Positions 45,446 to 55,699 are shown, numbered from the stretch's first letter. The stretch: 64,000 nucleotides of DNA from Pyropia yezoensis (GCA_009829735.1 CM020619.1:14623777-14687776); one strand, 5' to 3'. Numbers and translations: made by a program. Notes: a model not told the origin generated them from the letters alone.

Positions 45446-45458
45446 TATCCCCCCCTTA
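45446..45458 (-). other. Polypurine tract of element D
   Basis: Minus strand reads TAAGGGGGGGATA directly before the LTR start TGTAGCA, as expected for the plus-strand primer of reverse transcription. Confidence 0.6.
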
Positions 45459-46036
45459 GATTCGGCCCGTCCTCGGGTCGAGTTGCATTCGGGTTTCCGA
45501 ATGTAAGTGGGTCGCGCGACCGTTTACCAGTCGGGTGGGGCTTTGCGCCCTGTCGCGACAGACACCCCTTTTCGGAGTTGTCTGAGGGGGGTGCCCCCCT
45601 TTGCGTGGTACATACACGATCTGTTTTCCGGACCGTTGAATTCCCGATGCGGGTTTCTGTTCACGACGCCCCTTTCCGAGGGGTGTTGCAAGCGGATCCG
45701 CCACCAGGCGCCTGGTGCTAGGGGGGCCCCTCTCGTGTGGACGAGTGAGTGGGGGGGGCGGGGGCTGCCCGCGTTGCGTGGGGGCGGTTGTGGGGTGACC
45801 CCCCCTTGATTACCCCGTGCGGGGGGGGCGTGGCCCCGACCCAGGTGCCTGGGTGGAGCGACCTCGTAGCTCGGCTAGCGCGTGTCATCCCGCGCTGCCG
45901 TATCGCTCGTGCTGAGCGTGTGGTTATAAGCGCGGGTGCCCGCGCTTCCCTGGCTCGTCCGCAAGCGTTCCTTGTACCGGGTCGAGCCGGCTGCGGCTTT
46001 CTTGGCACGGGGCGTCCCTGCTACCCCGGATCCACC
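45459..46036 (+). other. Leader between D's LTR and its antisense ORF
   Basis: About 580 bases without a supported coding frame, GC-rich with C- and G-runs. If the antisense ORF is transcribed from the LTR this is its 5' leader. No intron borders were identified. Confidence 0.35.
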
Positions 46037-46316
46037 ATGTCGGACCCCCAGGTGCCCGGGGGCGAGGACGACCTCCTGCTTGAAGAGGAGGAGGTGATGC
46101 AGGGCGACGTTCCCGTCTCCGCCACCGCTGCCGAGTGCTTCCTGGAGAGCTCGTCGGACGACGACGATCGGGTGACCGTCCGTGTGGCTGCGGAACGCGC
46201 GCCGGGCGGATTGTGGTCCGTTTGCAGCGGCACGACGGCTCCGTCGGGGGCGGACAACCGCGTGTGGCGGCCTCTATGCCTACTCCTCCGGCGGGCCGGA
46301 AGGCTCCTGTCGCCGG
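46037..46316 (+). pseudogene. Antisense ORF of element D, 5' part
   Basis: ATG 46037 has a strong context (CCACCATGTCGG) and opens an acidic start (MSDPQVPGGEDDLLLEEEE). The frame that continues beyond the B insertion is a different one and has its own ATG at 46276. Either the protein starts at 46276, or an indel or intron lies between. The frame is cut at 46316 by element B and resumes at 56174 in register once the duplicated GCCGG is discounted. Confidence 0.5.
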
Positions 46317-46785
46317 TGTGGCAGTATTGACCCCCAGGAAGGGGGGCAACACGTGCCATGCAAGGGGCGGCAGGCCACTAGCCCGATCCGTTCCTCCCCC
46401 TGCATTTGGGTCCATATTCCCTAAGTTTGGGATAGTTAGCTTAGTAGTAAATCCAACTTGGATTTGAGGGTTTTCTGCATTTATCGTCTTGAATTTTCGT
46501 GTGGCCCGGTGGGCAGGTGCTGGGGTGGGAGATTCTGAGTGGCGAGATTCTGAGGGGACCCTGGGGGGATAAGGGGAGGGACAGCGGGGCTTGGCCCTGC
46601 GTCCCCGTCCCGACCAAGAAACTGTTGGACCACACACCATCCTCTTGTTTGTCAGTGGGGGGTTTGCCCCACAACAGGGACAGAGTGTGTGCGACTTGCA
46701 CTTCTTCCGGTTCCCCCGACACGGGAGGCAGCCCTTGTACACCGCCCCAACTTGGGTGTTGTGTGTGCAAGATGTTTTTGCCACA
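46317..46785 (+). repeat. 5' LTR of element B
   Basis: 469 bases, TGTGGCA...TGCCACA ends. Three further copies of exactly the same length lie at 50633, 55700 and 62305. Left flank GCCGG is shared with the right flank of the copy at 55700-56168, which identifies the two as the LTR pair. Confidence 0.9.
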
Positions 46786-46787
46786 TT

Positions 46788-46805
46788 TGGTGGAGCAGCA
46801 GGGGA
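46788..46805 (+). other. Primer-binding site of element B
   Basis: TGGTGGAGCAGCAGGGGA starts two bases after the LTR; TGG pairs with the CCA end of a tRNA whose 3' end would read ..CUGCUCCACCA. The same site follows the LTR of B2 at 62776. The tRNA was not identified. Confidence 0.6.
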
Positions 46806-46904
46806 CAGAGGTAAACTTTACCTCCGGGTGCACCCGGGTGTAGGGGGCCCTCTGTCTCAGAGGAACGGTGGACTTGGACCGTGTCATACGGATCGTCAGC
46901 GAGC

Positions 46905-48851
46905 ATGGCTAGTTCGGACCCCCCGTCGTCCGGGGAGTACACGGGTGACGTACGTACTTCAGTGCCTTTGAATACTGGTGAGACACAGGTGGGTTTACCT
47001 GGGGTCGCAGAGGGACTAGAGGTCCCTCAAGCCAGCAGGACTGGAAGTGCGGGCGGGCAACAGGCCACCCCGACTCAGTCGGGAGTTCACTCGGGTGACT
47101 CTTCTGATGTGGGTGGGCCGAAGTCTGGCCACCGTGTGGTACACTCAACGGGAACGTCCCAAGGGGTGGGGACTGTCCCCGCGGGTTCCACTCGGGTTGG
47201 AGCCAACTTTGGCTTGGAGCCGTCGCCAACTAGGCATTCGGAGGACGGCGGACCTCCGTTGGTCGGCGATGGGCTCGCGCCCATGCCCCCGGTTGAGACC
47301 CCTGAGGAACGTGGCTACCCCTCAGGTGGACTCCCGGAGGCGGACCGAGACTCAACTGGAGTCGTCAATCCACTCCTCGCGGAAACTGTCCGTCGGGAGG
47401 CGACCAATGTGGCGCGGCAGACTTTGCCGGACCTGGTGGTCACGATGACGAATACTATTCTAAATCAAATTGCGGCGAGTTTGCCAGATGGCCTTAATGT
47501 CCAGACCGGGTCGGGGCTTTCGAGCCCGCAGGCGCAGGGGGAATCCCTCCTCACGCCTACCTCTGGTCGCCCCCAACAGGGGGCGACACCTGTGACTCCC
47601 AACGAGGGAGCCACACCATACTCGGTGGGGCGTACGCCCTTCATGGGGGAGTTCCCCCCGGAAGCGCCGGCGGCTACACCAAGCGCGCCGCGCCGGACTA
47701 CAGGCACTGAGGGTGAACTTACCCCAGTGCCACAGCGGCTGTTCCCTCAACGTGAGGTGCCGCCCAAGATCCAGGTAGCCAACCCGGTCGACCAGAGGAT
47801 CTTTGACTGTGAGACCTACGCCCTCCACAACAAGTCGGTGGCGTATGGTCCTGACCAGGCCCGAGCCATGGGCCGTGCCAAGAAGAATGCACTTCATTCT
47901 TTTGGGCACAAAGCGGAGTGGGATGGAACTCCCCCCCTCCGTGTCTTTGAGTTCCTACGTCGTTTCACAAAAGCCTGTGACGACAATGCCATAAGTGAAG
48001 GCATGGCTTTCTACATGCTACAGGAGTTTACGAAGGGAGACCTGCGGACAGAACTTATGTCCGTCATGCCCAGCTCCTCAAGTGGAGGCGCTGGTGAGGT
48101 GACGTCTTTTTTGGAGCTCGTCAACTGGTTGTTGAGAGCCATGGTTGATGAAGCAGCGTTGGCTTCTCAAGTCGAGGAGTTTACGCAAGCCCATCAGGAA
48201 GAGGCGGAGGACGAGTTGTCCTTTGCGGAGCGAGTCCGTAAGCTCAACAATCTTTGTGGGTTTCTTCATCCACAAGCTGTGGTGAAGAGTCGGTTTGTGG
48301 AGGGGCTCCATTGGTCAGTCCGGATGGAGACCCGGGAGCATAACACTGCCCGGGCGACCCTGGCCGAGTTGGCTAGGTTCGCCTACCGCAGAGGCGAGGC
48401 CTACCGCAAGTTGCGGGAGGAACAACGCCAGGAGCGTCAGGCCGAGTTGGCCAAGGAACGGGAGGAGGCGCGCCAGGCCAGAGAGTTGAGAGAGGCACGC
48501 CGTATTCGCAAGGAGAGGGTGGTAGCTTCCGTGAGAACTTCCCAGGGTATCTCTTCGTCTTCCCCAGTTGGGAAGACCCCTCCGGGAACTGACAATCGGT
48601 GTTGGAACTGCAACTCCGATGGACACTGGGCATATGATTGCCCCAAGTTGAATAAACGCATCCAACAACTTGTTAGGAATGCGAGTAAGAAGTCGGCTAC
48701 GAATGAAGTACGTTCACGCCGCAAGGGTGGGTCTCGACCGGTGGTGGCGGTCGCCACACCCTCGGCGAAGGGGGCGGACACGTCGTCCTCGGGCTCGTCG
48801 TCTTCCCCTTCGTCCTCAGATTCGGACGCCAAGTCGGCGGGAAACGAATGA
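46905..48851 (+). CDS. Element B Gag
   Basis: 648 residues from ATG 46905 to TGA 48851. A long Gly/Ser/Thr/Pro-rich N-terminal half is followed by a Ty3-type capsid domain (FLRRFTKACDDNA at about 47950 through SFAERVRKLNNLCGF at about 48220, KSRFVEGL). Then comes a Glu/Arg-rich helix and one zinc knuckle, CWNCNSDGHWAYDC (48600-48641, CX2CX4HX4C), followed by a basic and Ser/Asp-rich tail. It would form the particle and package the element RNA. The stop overlaps the pol start as ATGA, and a GGGAAAC heptamer lies just before it in the phase needed for -1 frameshifting. Confidence 0.85.
   Translation: MASSDPPSSGEYTGDVRTSVPLNTGETQVGLPGVAEGLEVPQASRTGSAGGQQATPTQSGVHSGDSSDVGGPKSGHRVVHSTGTSQGVGTVPAGSTRVGANFGLEPSPTRHSEDGGPPLVGDGLAPMPPVETPEERGYPSGGLPEADRDSTGVVNPLLAETVRREATNVARQTLPDLVVTMTNTILNQIAASLPDGLNVQTGSGLSSPQAQGESLLTPTSGRPQQGATPVTPNEGATPYSVGRTPFMGEFPPEAPAATPSAPRRTTGTEGELTPVPQRLFPQREVPPKIQVANPVDQRIFDCETYALHNKSVAYGPDQARAMGRAKKNALHSFGHKAEWDGTPPLRVFEFLRRFTKACDDNAISEGMAFYMLQEFTKGDLRTELMSVMPSSSSGGAGEVTSFLELVNWLLRAMVDEAALASQVEEFTQAHQEEAEDELSFAERVRKLNNLCGFLHPQAVVKSRFVEGLHWSVRMETREHNTARATLAELARFAYRRGEAYRKLREEQRQERQAELAKEREEARQARELREARRIRKERVVASVRTSQGISSSSPVGKTPPGTDNRCWNCNSDGHWAYDCPKLNKRIQQLVRNASKKSATNEVRSRRKGGSRPVVAVATPSAKGADTSSSGSSSSPSSSDSDAKSAGNE
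48839..48845 (+). promoter_or_regulatory. Candidate -1 frameshift site between gag and pol
   Basis: GGGAAAC sits in gag phase as G GGA AAC, two codons before the gag stop (48849-48851). A -1 slip there enters the pol frame at CGA ATG. A 5-bp stem (GAGCT 48858-48862 with AGCTC 48873-48877) begins 12 bases downstream, a suitable distance for a stimulatory structure. Reinitiation at the overlapping ATGA is the alternative. Confidence 0.5.
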
Positions 48852-50632
48852 CCGTCGGAGCTGGTCGTCCGAAGCTCACAACGGCAGCCTCGGCCAAGTG
48901 GGCCAGGAGGACGAACCAACCGTGCCGGATACTGCGGCGACCTAAGGGAGTCCGCCCACCTCGGGTAGGACTCCCCAAGAACGTAAACCCACGTCGGGTC
49001 ATCGCGGTGCTGACGGGTGAGAACTTCCAGGTGGCTGGACGGGTGCAACTTGCCCCCGGCCGCGCCTGTTGTGCCCGTATCGTACTTGATACCGGGTTAG
49101 GAGCCTCCTTGATACGCAAGTCGCTATTACCAGAGGAGATGAAGCTCCAACGCTGGAAGTCTAAAGCTGACCATCTGATCGATATCAATGGCGGGGTACT
49201 TCCCATCGTTGGTGCCGTGACCCTACCTACTAGGTTGGGGACCCATGAGGTCGACGTGACCTATGGTGTAGTTGAGAATATGTCGGTACCCCTGCTTCTG
49301 GGTACCCCTTATGTTGTTACACAAGTGCCTTTGATTTGTGGCCCTGAGTACTGGGTCAAGTTGATGAATGGGGAGACTATCCCCATCCTTGGTAAGGGAA
49401 TGTCTGTGGCTCCTGTGACAGCCTCACAGTCGAAGCCTGTTTGCTCTGTGAGGGAAGGGTTTACTGCTACCCTGCGTTTAGCCCGTAAAGTCACGTTGCC
49501 CCCCAACTCGGTGGCGCACGTTGATGTTGTAACTGATTATACGGGGAACGAGTTGGTGCACCCTCACCCCCGTCTTGCTCGCAAGCACCAAGTGCATGTT
49601 GCCCTTGGCACGATGGACTCCAAAGCCGGAGTCCCGTGGAGGATACAGGTGATGAACCTGAGCTCGTCGCCCCAGTACTTCAAGTCGGGAGCCCAGTTCG
49701 GCCATATCGACCAACACGAGGGACCGGTAGTAGCGGTCACCCTCAACGCGGGCGCAAGTAGCGACCCGAAGTCCGGAAAGGAGAAGCATCAAGCCAAGTC
49801 GGCCGCCTCTCCTCGGCCCCATGTGAACATGGAGGGTGTCCCCCCCAGGTTGAGGGTTCAAGTTGAACGCCTCTTGGACCAATATCACAAGTTGTGGGAT
49901 GGTCAATTGGGACTCATGAGAGCTACCCAACACCGGATCGAGTTGAAGCCCGGTGCACCCCCTATACGCCAACAACCGCATAGGGGAGGACCCCGTTCAA
50001 TGGCCCTCGTTAAGGAGCAAGTTGCTCGCATGGAGGCCCTCGATGTGATCGAGGCCAGCAAGGCTGAGTGGGCGAGTCCGGTGGTTATCGTCCCCAAAGT
50101 TGATGGGACCCCCCGGTTTTGTATCGACTACCGTAAGCTCAACGAGAGCACGGTGAAGGACAGTTATCCCCTACCTAGGATGGACGACTGTCTGGACTCT
50201 CTGGGGGAGGCAAACGTGTTCTCTACCCTGGACTGTAACGCGGGGTACTGGAAAATTCCCATTGCCCCGGAGGACAGGCATAAAACTACCTTTACCTGTC
50301 ACTGTGGTACCTACCAGTGCAAGCGCCTACCGTTTGGTCTGTGTAACGCGCCGGCAACTTTCCAGCGCGCTATGGACATGATTCTGGCCGGAGTACGGTG
50401 GCAGATCTGTCTCGTGTACCTAGACGATATCATTGTGTTCTCCCGAAGTCCGGAGGAACACATTGGCCATCTTGGCCAGGTGTTCAAGCTACTTGCTGAC
50501 GCCGGTGTGTCACTGAAGGCGAGCAAGTGCCACCTCTTCACTCAAGAGGTGGAATACTTGGGACATGTTGTCCGTCCGGGGCGTCTCAGTGTCAACGAGA
50601 AGAACTTGAGGGCCATCCGTAAGGCTCAGTAC
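48848..50632 (+). pseudogene. Element B Pol, 5' part (protease and most of reverse transcriptase)
   Basis: Frame -1 to gag; overlaps its stop by ATGA. The retropepsin-like protease has IVLDTGLGASLI (about 49080). Reverse transcriptase follows with FCIDYRKLN (about 50120), LDCNAGYWKIPI, LPFGLCNAPATFQRAMD and the catalytic YLDDI (50417-50431), then VEYLGHVV. At 50632 the frame runs into a reversed LTR and reads on as an unrelated tail to 50977. The remaining polyprotein lies inverted at 53496-55699. No stop codon lies within this part, so the LTR insertion and the inversion are its only visible lesions. Confidence 0.85.
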
Positions 50633-51101
50633 TGCGGCAAAAACCACATGCACACACGGCACCCAAGTTGGGGCGGTGTGCAAGGGCTGCCTCCCGTGTC
50701 GGGGGAACCGGAAGAAGTGCAAGTCGCACACACTCTGTCCCTGTTGTGGGGCAAACCCCCCACTGACAAACAAGAGGATGGTGTGTGGTCCAACAGTTTC
50801 TTGGTCGGGACGGGGACGCAGGGCCAAGCCCCGCTGTCCCTCCCCTTATCCCCCCAGGGTCCCCTCAGAATCTCGCCACTCAGAATCTCCCACCCCAGCA
50901 CCTGCCCACCGGGCCACACGAAAATTCAAGACGATAAATGCAGAAAACACTCAAATCCAAGTTGGATTTACTACTAAGCTAACTATCCCAAACTTAGGGA
51001 ATATGGACCCAAATGCAGGGGGAGGAACGGATCAGGCTAGTGGCCTGCCGCCCCTTGCATGGCACGTGTTGCCCCCCTACCTGAGAGGCAATACTGCCAC
51101 A
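50633..51101 (-). repeat. Reversed LTR copy inside element B
   Basis: 469 bases, reverse orientation to the B LTRs. Its left flank AGTAC is the target duplication of a solo LTR inserted in RT. Its right flank, read on the minus strand, is the polypurine tract that should precede B's 3' LTR. The copy is thus a hybrid of the solo LTR and the 3' LTR, i.e. an inversion breakpoint. Confidence 0.85.
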
Positions 51102-51117
51102 CTCCCCTCTCCTCAGT
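51102..51117 (-). other. Displaced polypurine tract of element B
   Basis: Minus strand reads ACTGAGGAGAGGGGAG directly before the LTR start TGTGGCA. In the uninverted element this would lie just upstream of the 3' LTR at 55700. Confidence 0.65.
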
Positions 51118-51335
51118 TCCGACCGACCCGGTCGGCCCTGTGAGGGAGTGCGTAAACGCACGTCTCGGCGTTGGGGGGCGCGACTTGCTGTCTTCCCTTG
51201 AGTACGTAACGCGGATGTGGAGGCGGTCACGTTGACCGCCCCTGTCCTCAAGCTTGCCCACTCGGCAGCTTGCTCTCCTCGGTTCACAACTCACCATCAC
51301 CACCACCCCCCCTTCACCTTCCACGGGGCCGCCCC

Positions 51336-52748
51336 ATGATGGGGAGGCCACCCGTCTACCCACGATCCGAGTCCCCCTCAACTCGAGGCGGTTCTCGTGC
51401 CGCGATAGCCAGAGCGTCTCTCCCCAACTTGGGGAGAGCCATGGCGACCCCGGGAGTGGAGACGGACTCTCTAGATGAGCGCATGGAGGACACCACCTAC
51501 GGTGCAGCACCCGCCGGGACTTCCGGCGGGGGCTCCGCGATCGCTCCGGGGGATGGGACTCCCGCGTCACCCGGCTTTGGGTTGACGGCGGGATCTCTTC
51601 CGGAGGCGGGACAAGTTGTCCCGCGTGAGGCCTTGGGGCGGTGGTTTTACCCCGCTTGGCCTCTCTATGAAGAGGGGTTGACTGTTCTTCGCTGTGGCCG
51701 ACTTGGCGCAGCGATGGGTCGGGTATGGGACCGCCTACGGGAGAAGTATCCCCGTAGGGTCGGGTTCCCTGCCGGCTTCAGGACGGACCAGTTTGCCTTC
51801 CTGGACGACGAGGAGGTCGAAGACGTACAGCGTGCCAAGGCCATGGTGGACCGCGGGGGAACTATCCCGGGTCCCGGCGACTTGCCGACCTTTACGTTGG
51901 ACGCTGTGGCAACTCGCCCCCCGTACCTTCACGAGGCCGATCCGCACACTCATTACTTTGATGTGCGGATGGAAAAGGACTTCCGGCGAGGTCCCTACTT
52001 GGTGACCTCGGCTCAACTTGAGTTTCCTCAGCAGTCTGCTGCCAGTAAGGAGCAGTACTATCCGAAGAAACCCGAGTGGTGGCCTCAAGTAGAGGTCCCC
52101 TACGGGTTCCCGGCGTTGCTGCCACGGTTGCTTGACCACTTCGGCTCCGTCATGTTGACGGCTGGCCCTGATAACCTGGTGTGGGCCATGTTGGCCACCC
52201 AGAGGCTCCTCGAGGTCATGTCGACCTGGGTGTCTTGTGTTCAGCGGCGGGGGATGCTCTGGCATCTCCCCCTCCGGCTTATCAAAGGTGTTGAACAGCT
52301 CACCCCTCAGCTAGTTGCTGAGGGGTGCTCATCAGGACAACTCACTCTACTTGAGGAGATGCTCCGGCTCCATAAGTTCATCGAGTGGGAGAGCATTGAG
52401 CACAAGTTGCGCCGCCCCACTCGTGGGCCCAAGGACGATGGCGCACTTCGCCAGTTCGTGTGGGTCGCTCGTGAACTTCACGACGGCCGTGTGGTCCTAC
52501 GAGAGGGGTTGGGCATCGGGGACTACCCGTATGCCCCGGGGGTGGATCGCCACACTGCGCCACCCCCGCACAAGCCCATAGTTATGGCTGTGCCCTCATA
52601 TGATGACCATATGACTCAACCTACTGCGGGGGCCCCAAGTCGGGGTCGCAGTTATACCCGGGTACCGCCACCTCGGCGTGCCCCTCCGCTTCCTCCTGTT
52701 CCTTTCCAGCCTCACGGGGACATCCCGATCAGCGTGGCCGTGGAGTAA
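51336..52748 (+). CDS. Element B antisense ORF 1
   Basis: 470 residues from ATG 51336 (or 435 from ATG 51441, context GAGAGCCATGGCG) to TAA 52748. No known domain. A Gly/Pro-rich acidic start (DSLDERMEDTT) is followed by a well-formed middle with aromatic and charged residues (GRWFYPAWPLYEEGL, HTHYFDVRMEKDF, EWWPQVEVPYGFPALLPRLLDHFG) and a Pro/Arg-rich tail. In the uninverted element it would be read against pol, starting near the 3' LTR and ending after integrase. Element D has a long ORF in the same place and sense, with different sequence. Moderate GC and balanced codons support real coding. Function unknown. Confidence 0.6.
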   Translation: MMGRPPVYPRSESPSTRGGSRAAIARASLPNLGRAMATPGVETDSLDERMEDTTYGAAPAGTSGGGSAIAPGDGTPASPGFGLTAGSLPEAGQVVPREALGRWFYPAWPLYEEGLTVLRCGRLGAAMGRVWDRLREKYPRRVGFPAGFRTDQFAFLDDEEVEDVQRAKAMVDRGGTIPGPGDLPTFTLDAVATRPPYLHEADPHTHYFDVRMEKDFRRGPYLVTSAQLEFPQQSAASKEQYYPKKPEWWPQVEVPYGFPALLPRLLDHFGSVMLTAGPDNLVWAMLATQRLLEVMSTWVSCVQRRGMLWHLPLRLIKGVEQLTPQLVAEGCSSGQLTLLEEMLRLHKFIEWESIEHKLRRPTRGPKDDGALRQFVWVARELHDGRVVLREGLGIGDYPYAPGVDRHTAPPPHKPIVMAVPSYDDHMTQPTAGAPSRGRSYTRVPPPRRAPPLPPVPFQPHGDIPISVAVE

Positions 52749-52835
52749 TCCACCCCGGTGTCCCCCAACTTGGGGGCCACCCTCCTGACGGTATACCCCA
52801 AGTTGGTGTTACCGCCCACGCCTCTAACCTCAGAG

Positions 52836-53384
52836 ATGATGATCACCACGTTGGTGCGCACCATTTCCTGGTTGGCCGCGTCGACCGCAACCCTACAGAG
52901 TTCCGAGACTCCTCAACTTGAGGAGCGCGTTCGTACTGCTGTGGCGACCGCAAGTTGCGAGTCGGTAGCGGGGTTCATGACTACCGAGGTGGCTCGTATT
53001 GGGTCGATTGTGCCCCAGCCAGCCCCACTTGGGCGTGGTAAACGTCGCGCGAGCCGGGCATACTCGCCTCCTCGCCTTCATCGCCGACACTCGCGGCGCT
53101 CTCCCTCCGTGTCGGAAGACGAGTTGTCTTACTCCGTCTCGGAGTCCTCGACTGCGTCAGAGTCGGAGTCGGTCCGGCGTCTGCGTCGCAAACTTGCGCG
53201 CAAGACTAATCAGAAGGGCAGCCGCGGTCGTCGCCACTTGCGCGACCGTGAGGGGCGCGGCGGTTCCGACTTGGAGCCGCCGGCCCCGCCGACTGGTGGG
53301 GAGCGTTATCGCCGTGGGTCTCGCCGCTCGCCTCCTCGTGAGGGCGAGGGCCGTGGGGTTGGAGAGTCTAGCATGCATGCCTAG
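52836..53384 (+). CDS. Element B antisense ORF 2
   Basis: 182 residues from ATG 52836 (the first of two adjacent ATGs). The N-terminal third is helical, then a Ser-rich acidic patch (SVSEDELSYSVSESSTASE) leads to a strongly basic Arg/Ser-rich C-terminus (LRRKLARKTNQ, GRRHLRDREGRGG, RYRRGSRRSPPRE), suggesting nucleic-acid binding. A diverged copy in B2 (63796-64000, minus) keeps the same frame and stop over the part visible, evidence that the frame is maintained. It begins 87 bases after the stop of ORF 1 and shares its orientation. No family recognised. Confidence 0.55.
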   Translation: MMITTLVRTISWLAASTATLQSSETPQLEERVRTAVATASCESVAGFMTTEVARIGSIVPQPAPLGRGKRRASRAYSPPRLHRRHSRRSPSVSEDELSYSVSESSTASESESVRRLRRKLARKTNQKGSRGRRHLRDREGRGGSDLEPPAPPTGGERYRRGSRRSPPREGEGRGVGESSMHA

Positions 53385-53495
53385 TTGGCAGCGGCCTTTG
53401 TTGTGAGAGTGTGAGGGTAAGGGCTGTAGTTAAAAGCCACTCTGCGTACCACTTCGACTTGAAGCACTCTCTTGGCAGTGTTACTCGGCCTTCCC
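53385..53495. other. Junction between pol end and antisense ORFs (element B)
   Basis: 110 bases where the integrase frame (minus) and antisense ORF 2 (plus) converge. The same sequence, reversed, is found in B2 at about 63660-63795, which proves the adjacency is ancestral. Confidence 0.7.
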
Positions 53496-55699
53496 TCACG
53501 TTGAGGGAGGGCTGCTAGGGTCTATCTCATTCCGGGCACAGTATGCCCGGACCTTCTCAGCGGGAAGGTCCTCCACATACTCCCACGTATCATCCTTGGC
53601 TTTGTAGCCAAACCAACGCACCCTCAACATGAGGCGGTCAGTGTCCTCATCCCAGCCGTGGTCGATGAACTTATCGAACACGTACTCCTGCGGGCCCTGT
53701 TTGGCCGCAGGCAGCGAGGGGAGGCGCCACGCTTCCAACGCACGTGCCCAAGCTGGGTCGCCCGCAGGCGGTGGTGCAACTTTGACCACGTCCTGTCCGT
53801 TCACTGTGCCGACCCCATCGTCACTTTCGATGGTGAAGCGCCGCCCATCAGTACGAAGGACCTGGTACGGCCCCTTCGTCTGGAATACCAACTTACCCCT
53901 AGTTGGGGTGTGTGAGTGTACCAGCACCCAGTCACCCTGCTCGGGGACATGCTTAGCATTGCGCACCTTTTTGTCAAAGGTACGCTTGTAGCGCTTTTGT
54001 GCTTTATCCATCTCAGCCCTGACTTTAGGGATGAGGTGTTCAAGCCTAGCAGCGAACTCCGCCTTACTCTCAGTAGGAGTAGGCGTACTGCCACCATCCT
54101 CCCTAGTTGGGAGCGACCGCCGCACAGCAATAGACCGCACACGACGGGGGGTCACAAAAGCGAGGGGTACTTCCCCGGTAGATGAGTGAACCTGCGAATT
54201 GTAGGCGGTAGTAAGAATAGAAATGTATTGGTCCCACGTCTTCACATGCTCACTCACATAGTGGCGCAGCTGCCGAACAATAGTTTTGTTGAAGCGCTCC
54301 ACCTGCCCGTTAGTTTGTGGGTGGTAGGGGGTGGCATAGTTTGCCTTAACCCCCAACATATCCAGCACTCCCTGAAACAGTACAGACGCAAATTGCGGTC
54401 CATTGTCCGATAGTGTACTATCCGGGATGCCATACGCGGCAACCCAGTGATCTAGGAAGGCTGACACGACCGACATGGCCGTGATCTCTGCCAGTGGGAT
54501 CGCTCGCGTAAGTTTCGTGAAGCGGTCACAGATGACCAGGAGGTACTGGTTGCCCTCCTCGGTCACTGGCAGTGGCCCAAGGATGCCCATCGCCAACGCG
54601 GCGAAGGGTTCCTTGGCCGGGAACAATAGCATAGCCGTACTAGGCCGCCGTTCCATCAGACGGTTCTGTGCACAACTTGTGCAGGCAGCCACCCAACTGT
54701 AGATGTCCACCACCATGGACGGCCAGTAGTACCTGGTCCTCAGGGTCTGGTACAGTTTACTAGACCCCAGGTGTCCACCCGTGGGAGCGTTATGCTCCCT
54801 CTCAAGGATACTGTCCTTGAGGGATGCGGGGACGACAAGTTGTTCGGTCCCCTGGAATACCCCCCTCCTCATGAGGAGGCCATCGTCTCCCAGAAAGAAC
54901 CGCGTCTCCGCCACTGTATCCAGTGTATCCCTCTGCGACTAGCAGAAGGGATCCTCGGCCTGGGCCTTCACCACCTCGTCCAGGGACAGGGGCAAGTACT
55001 TCTTGTTCCCTGGCGCCTCGGGGTTCAACACCTGACCCGAGCGCGTGACTACCCCCACGATGGGGATGTCCTCATCGACTGGGTTAGTGTCCAGCCCCTC
55101 GGTAGGTACCCGAGAGAGGCCGTCGGCAAGGGCATGTTGCCTGCCAGGTCGGTACTCAATATCAAAGTTGAAGGGTGCCAGTCGCACCCTCCACCGATTG
55201 AGACGAGTGTTCGTACAGTCCGTCTTAAAGATGAACTGCAACGCGCAGTGGTCACAGCGGATGAGGAACTTCTGACCCTCTAGGTAGTGACGAAGTGACG
55301 TCACCGCCCATACCACTGCGAGTCTTTCCAGCTCGGTGACTCCGTAGTTCTTCTCGGCCGAGTTCAGCCCCTTGCTGAAGTATCCCACCGGCAAGTACTC
55401 CTTGTCCGGCTGCTGCTGAAGCAACACACAACCAAGTTGGTCGTAGCTAGCATCCACATCCAGGATGTAGTGGCCTCCCAACCTGGGAATAGCCAGGATA
55501 GGGGGCTTCAGCAGAAGGTCCCGAAGAGTCTCAAAGGATTCCTGCTCCACCCGACTCGGGGGAGGCAGGTTCCTCGGTAGCGTTGAGCTCACTAACTCAT
55601 TCAACGGCTTCGCCACCTTGGCGAAGCCCTTGGTGAAACGTCGGTACACGTTACACATTCCGAGGAAGCTCCTCATCTGGGTCTGGGTCCGGGGGTACT
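53496..55699 (-). pseudogene. Element B Pol, 3' part (end of RT, RNase H, integrase, chromodomain), inverted
   Basis: Read on the minus strand from 55699: end of RT thumb (SFLGMCNVYRRF), RNase H (YILDVDASYDQLG, AVVWAVTSLRHYLEG, DHCALQFIF), integrase with an HHCC zinc region (about 54700-54790), GPLPVTEEGNQYLLV, SDNGPQFAS, and YHPQTNGQVERFN. A chromodomain closes it (YVFDKFIDHGW..WFGYKAKDDTWE, about 53570-53680). Integrase has GGC (Gly) at the position of the first catalytic Asp (AMGILGPLP, about 54575). A TAG stop at 54939-54941 interrupts the frame between RNase H and integrase; the same frame continues on both sides. Severed from the 5' part of pol by the LTR-mediated inversion. Confidence 0.85.

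Noticed and set aside
46317..46785. The 469-bp repeats as MITEs with TGTGGCA inverted repeats
   Set aside because: TG..CA ends, 5-bp duplications, a primer-binding site after two copies and a polypurine tract before one identify them as LTRs.
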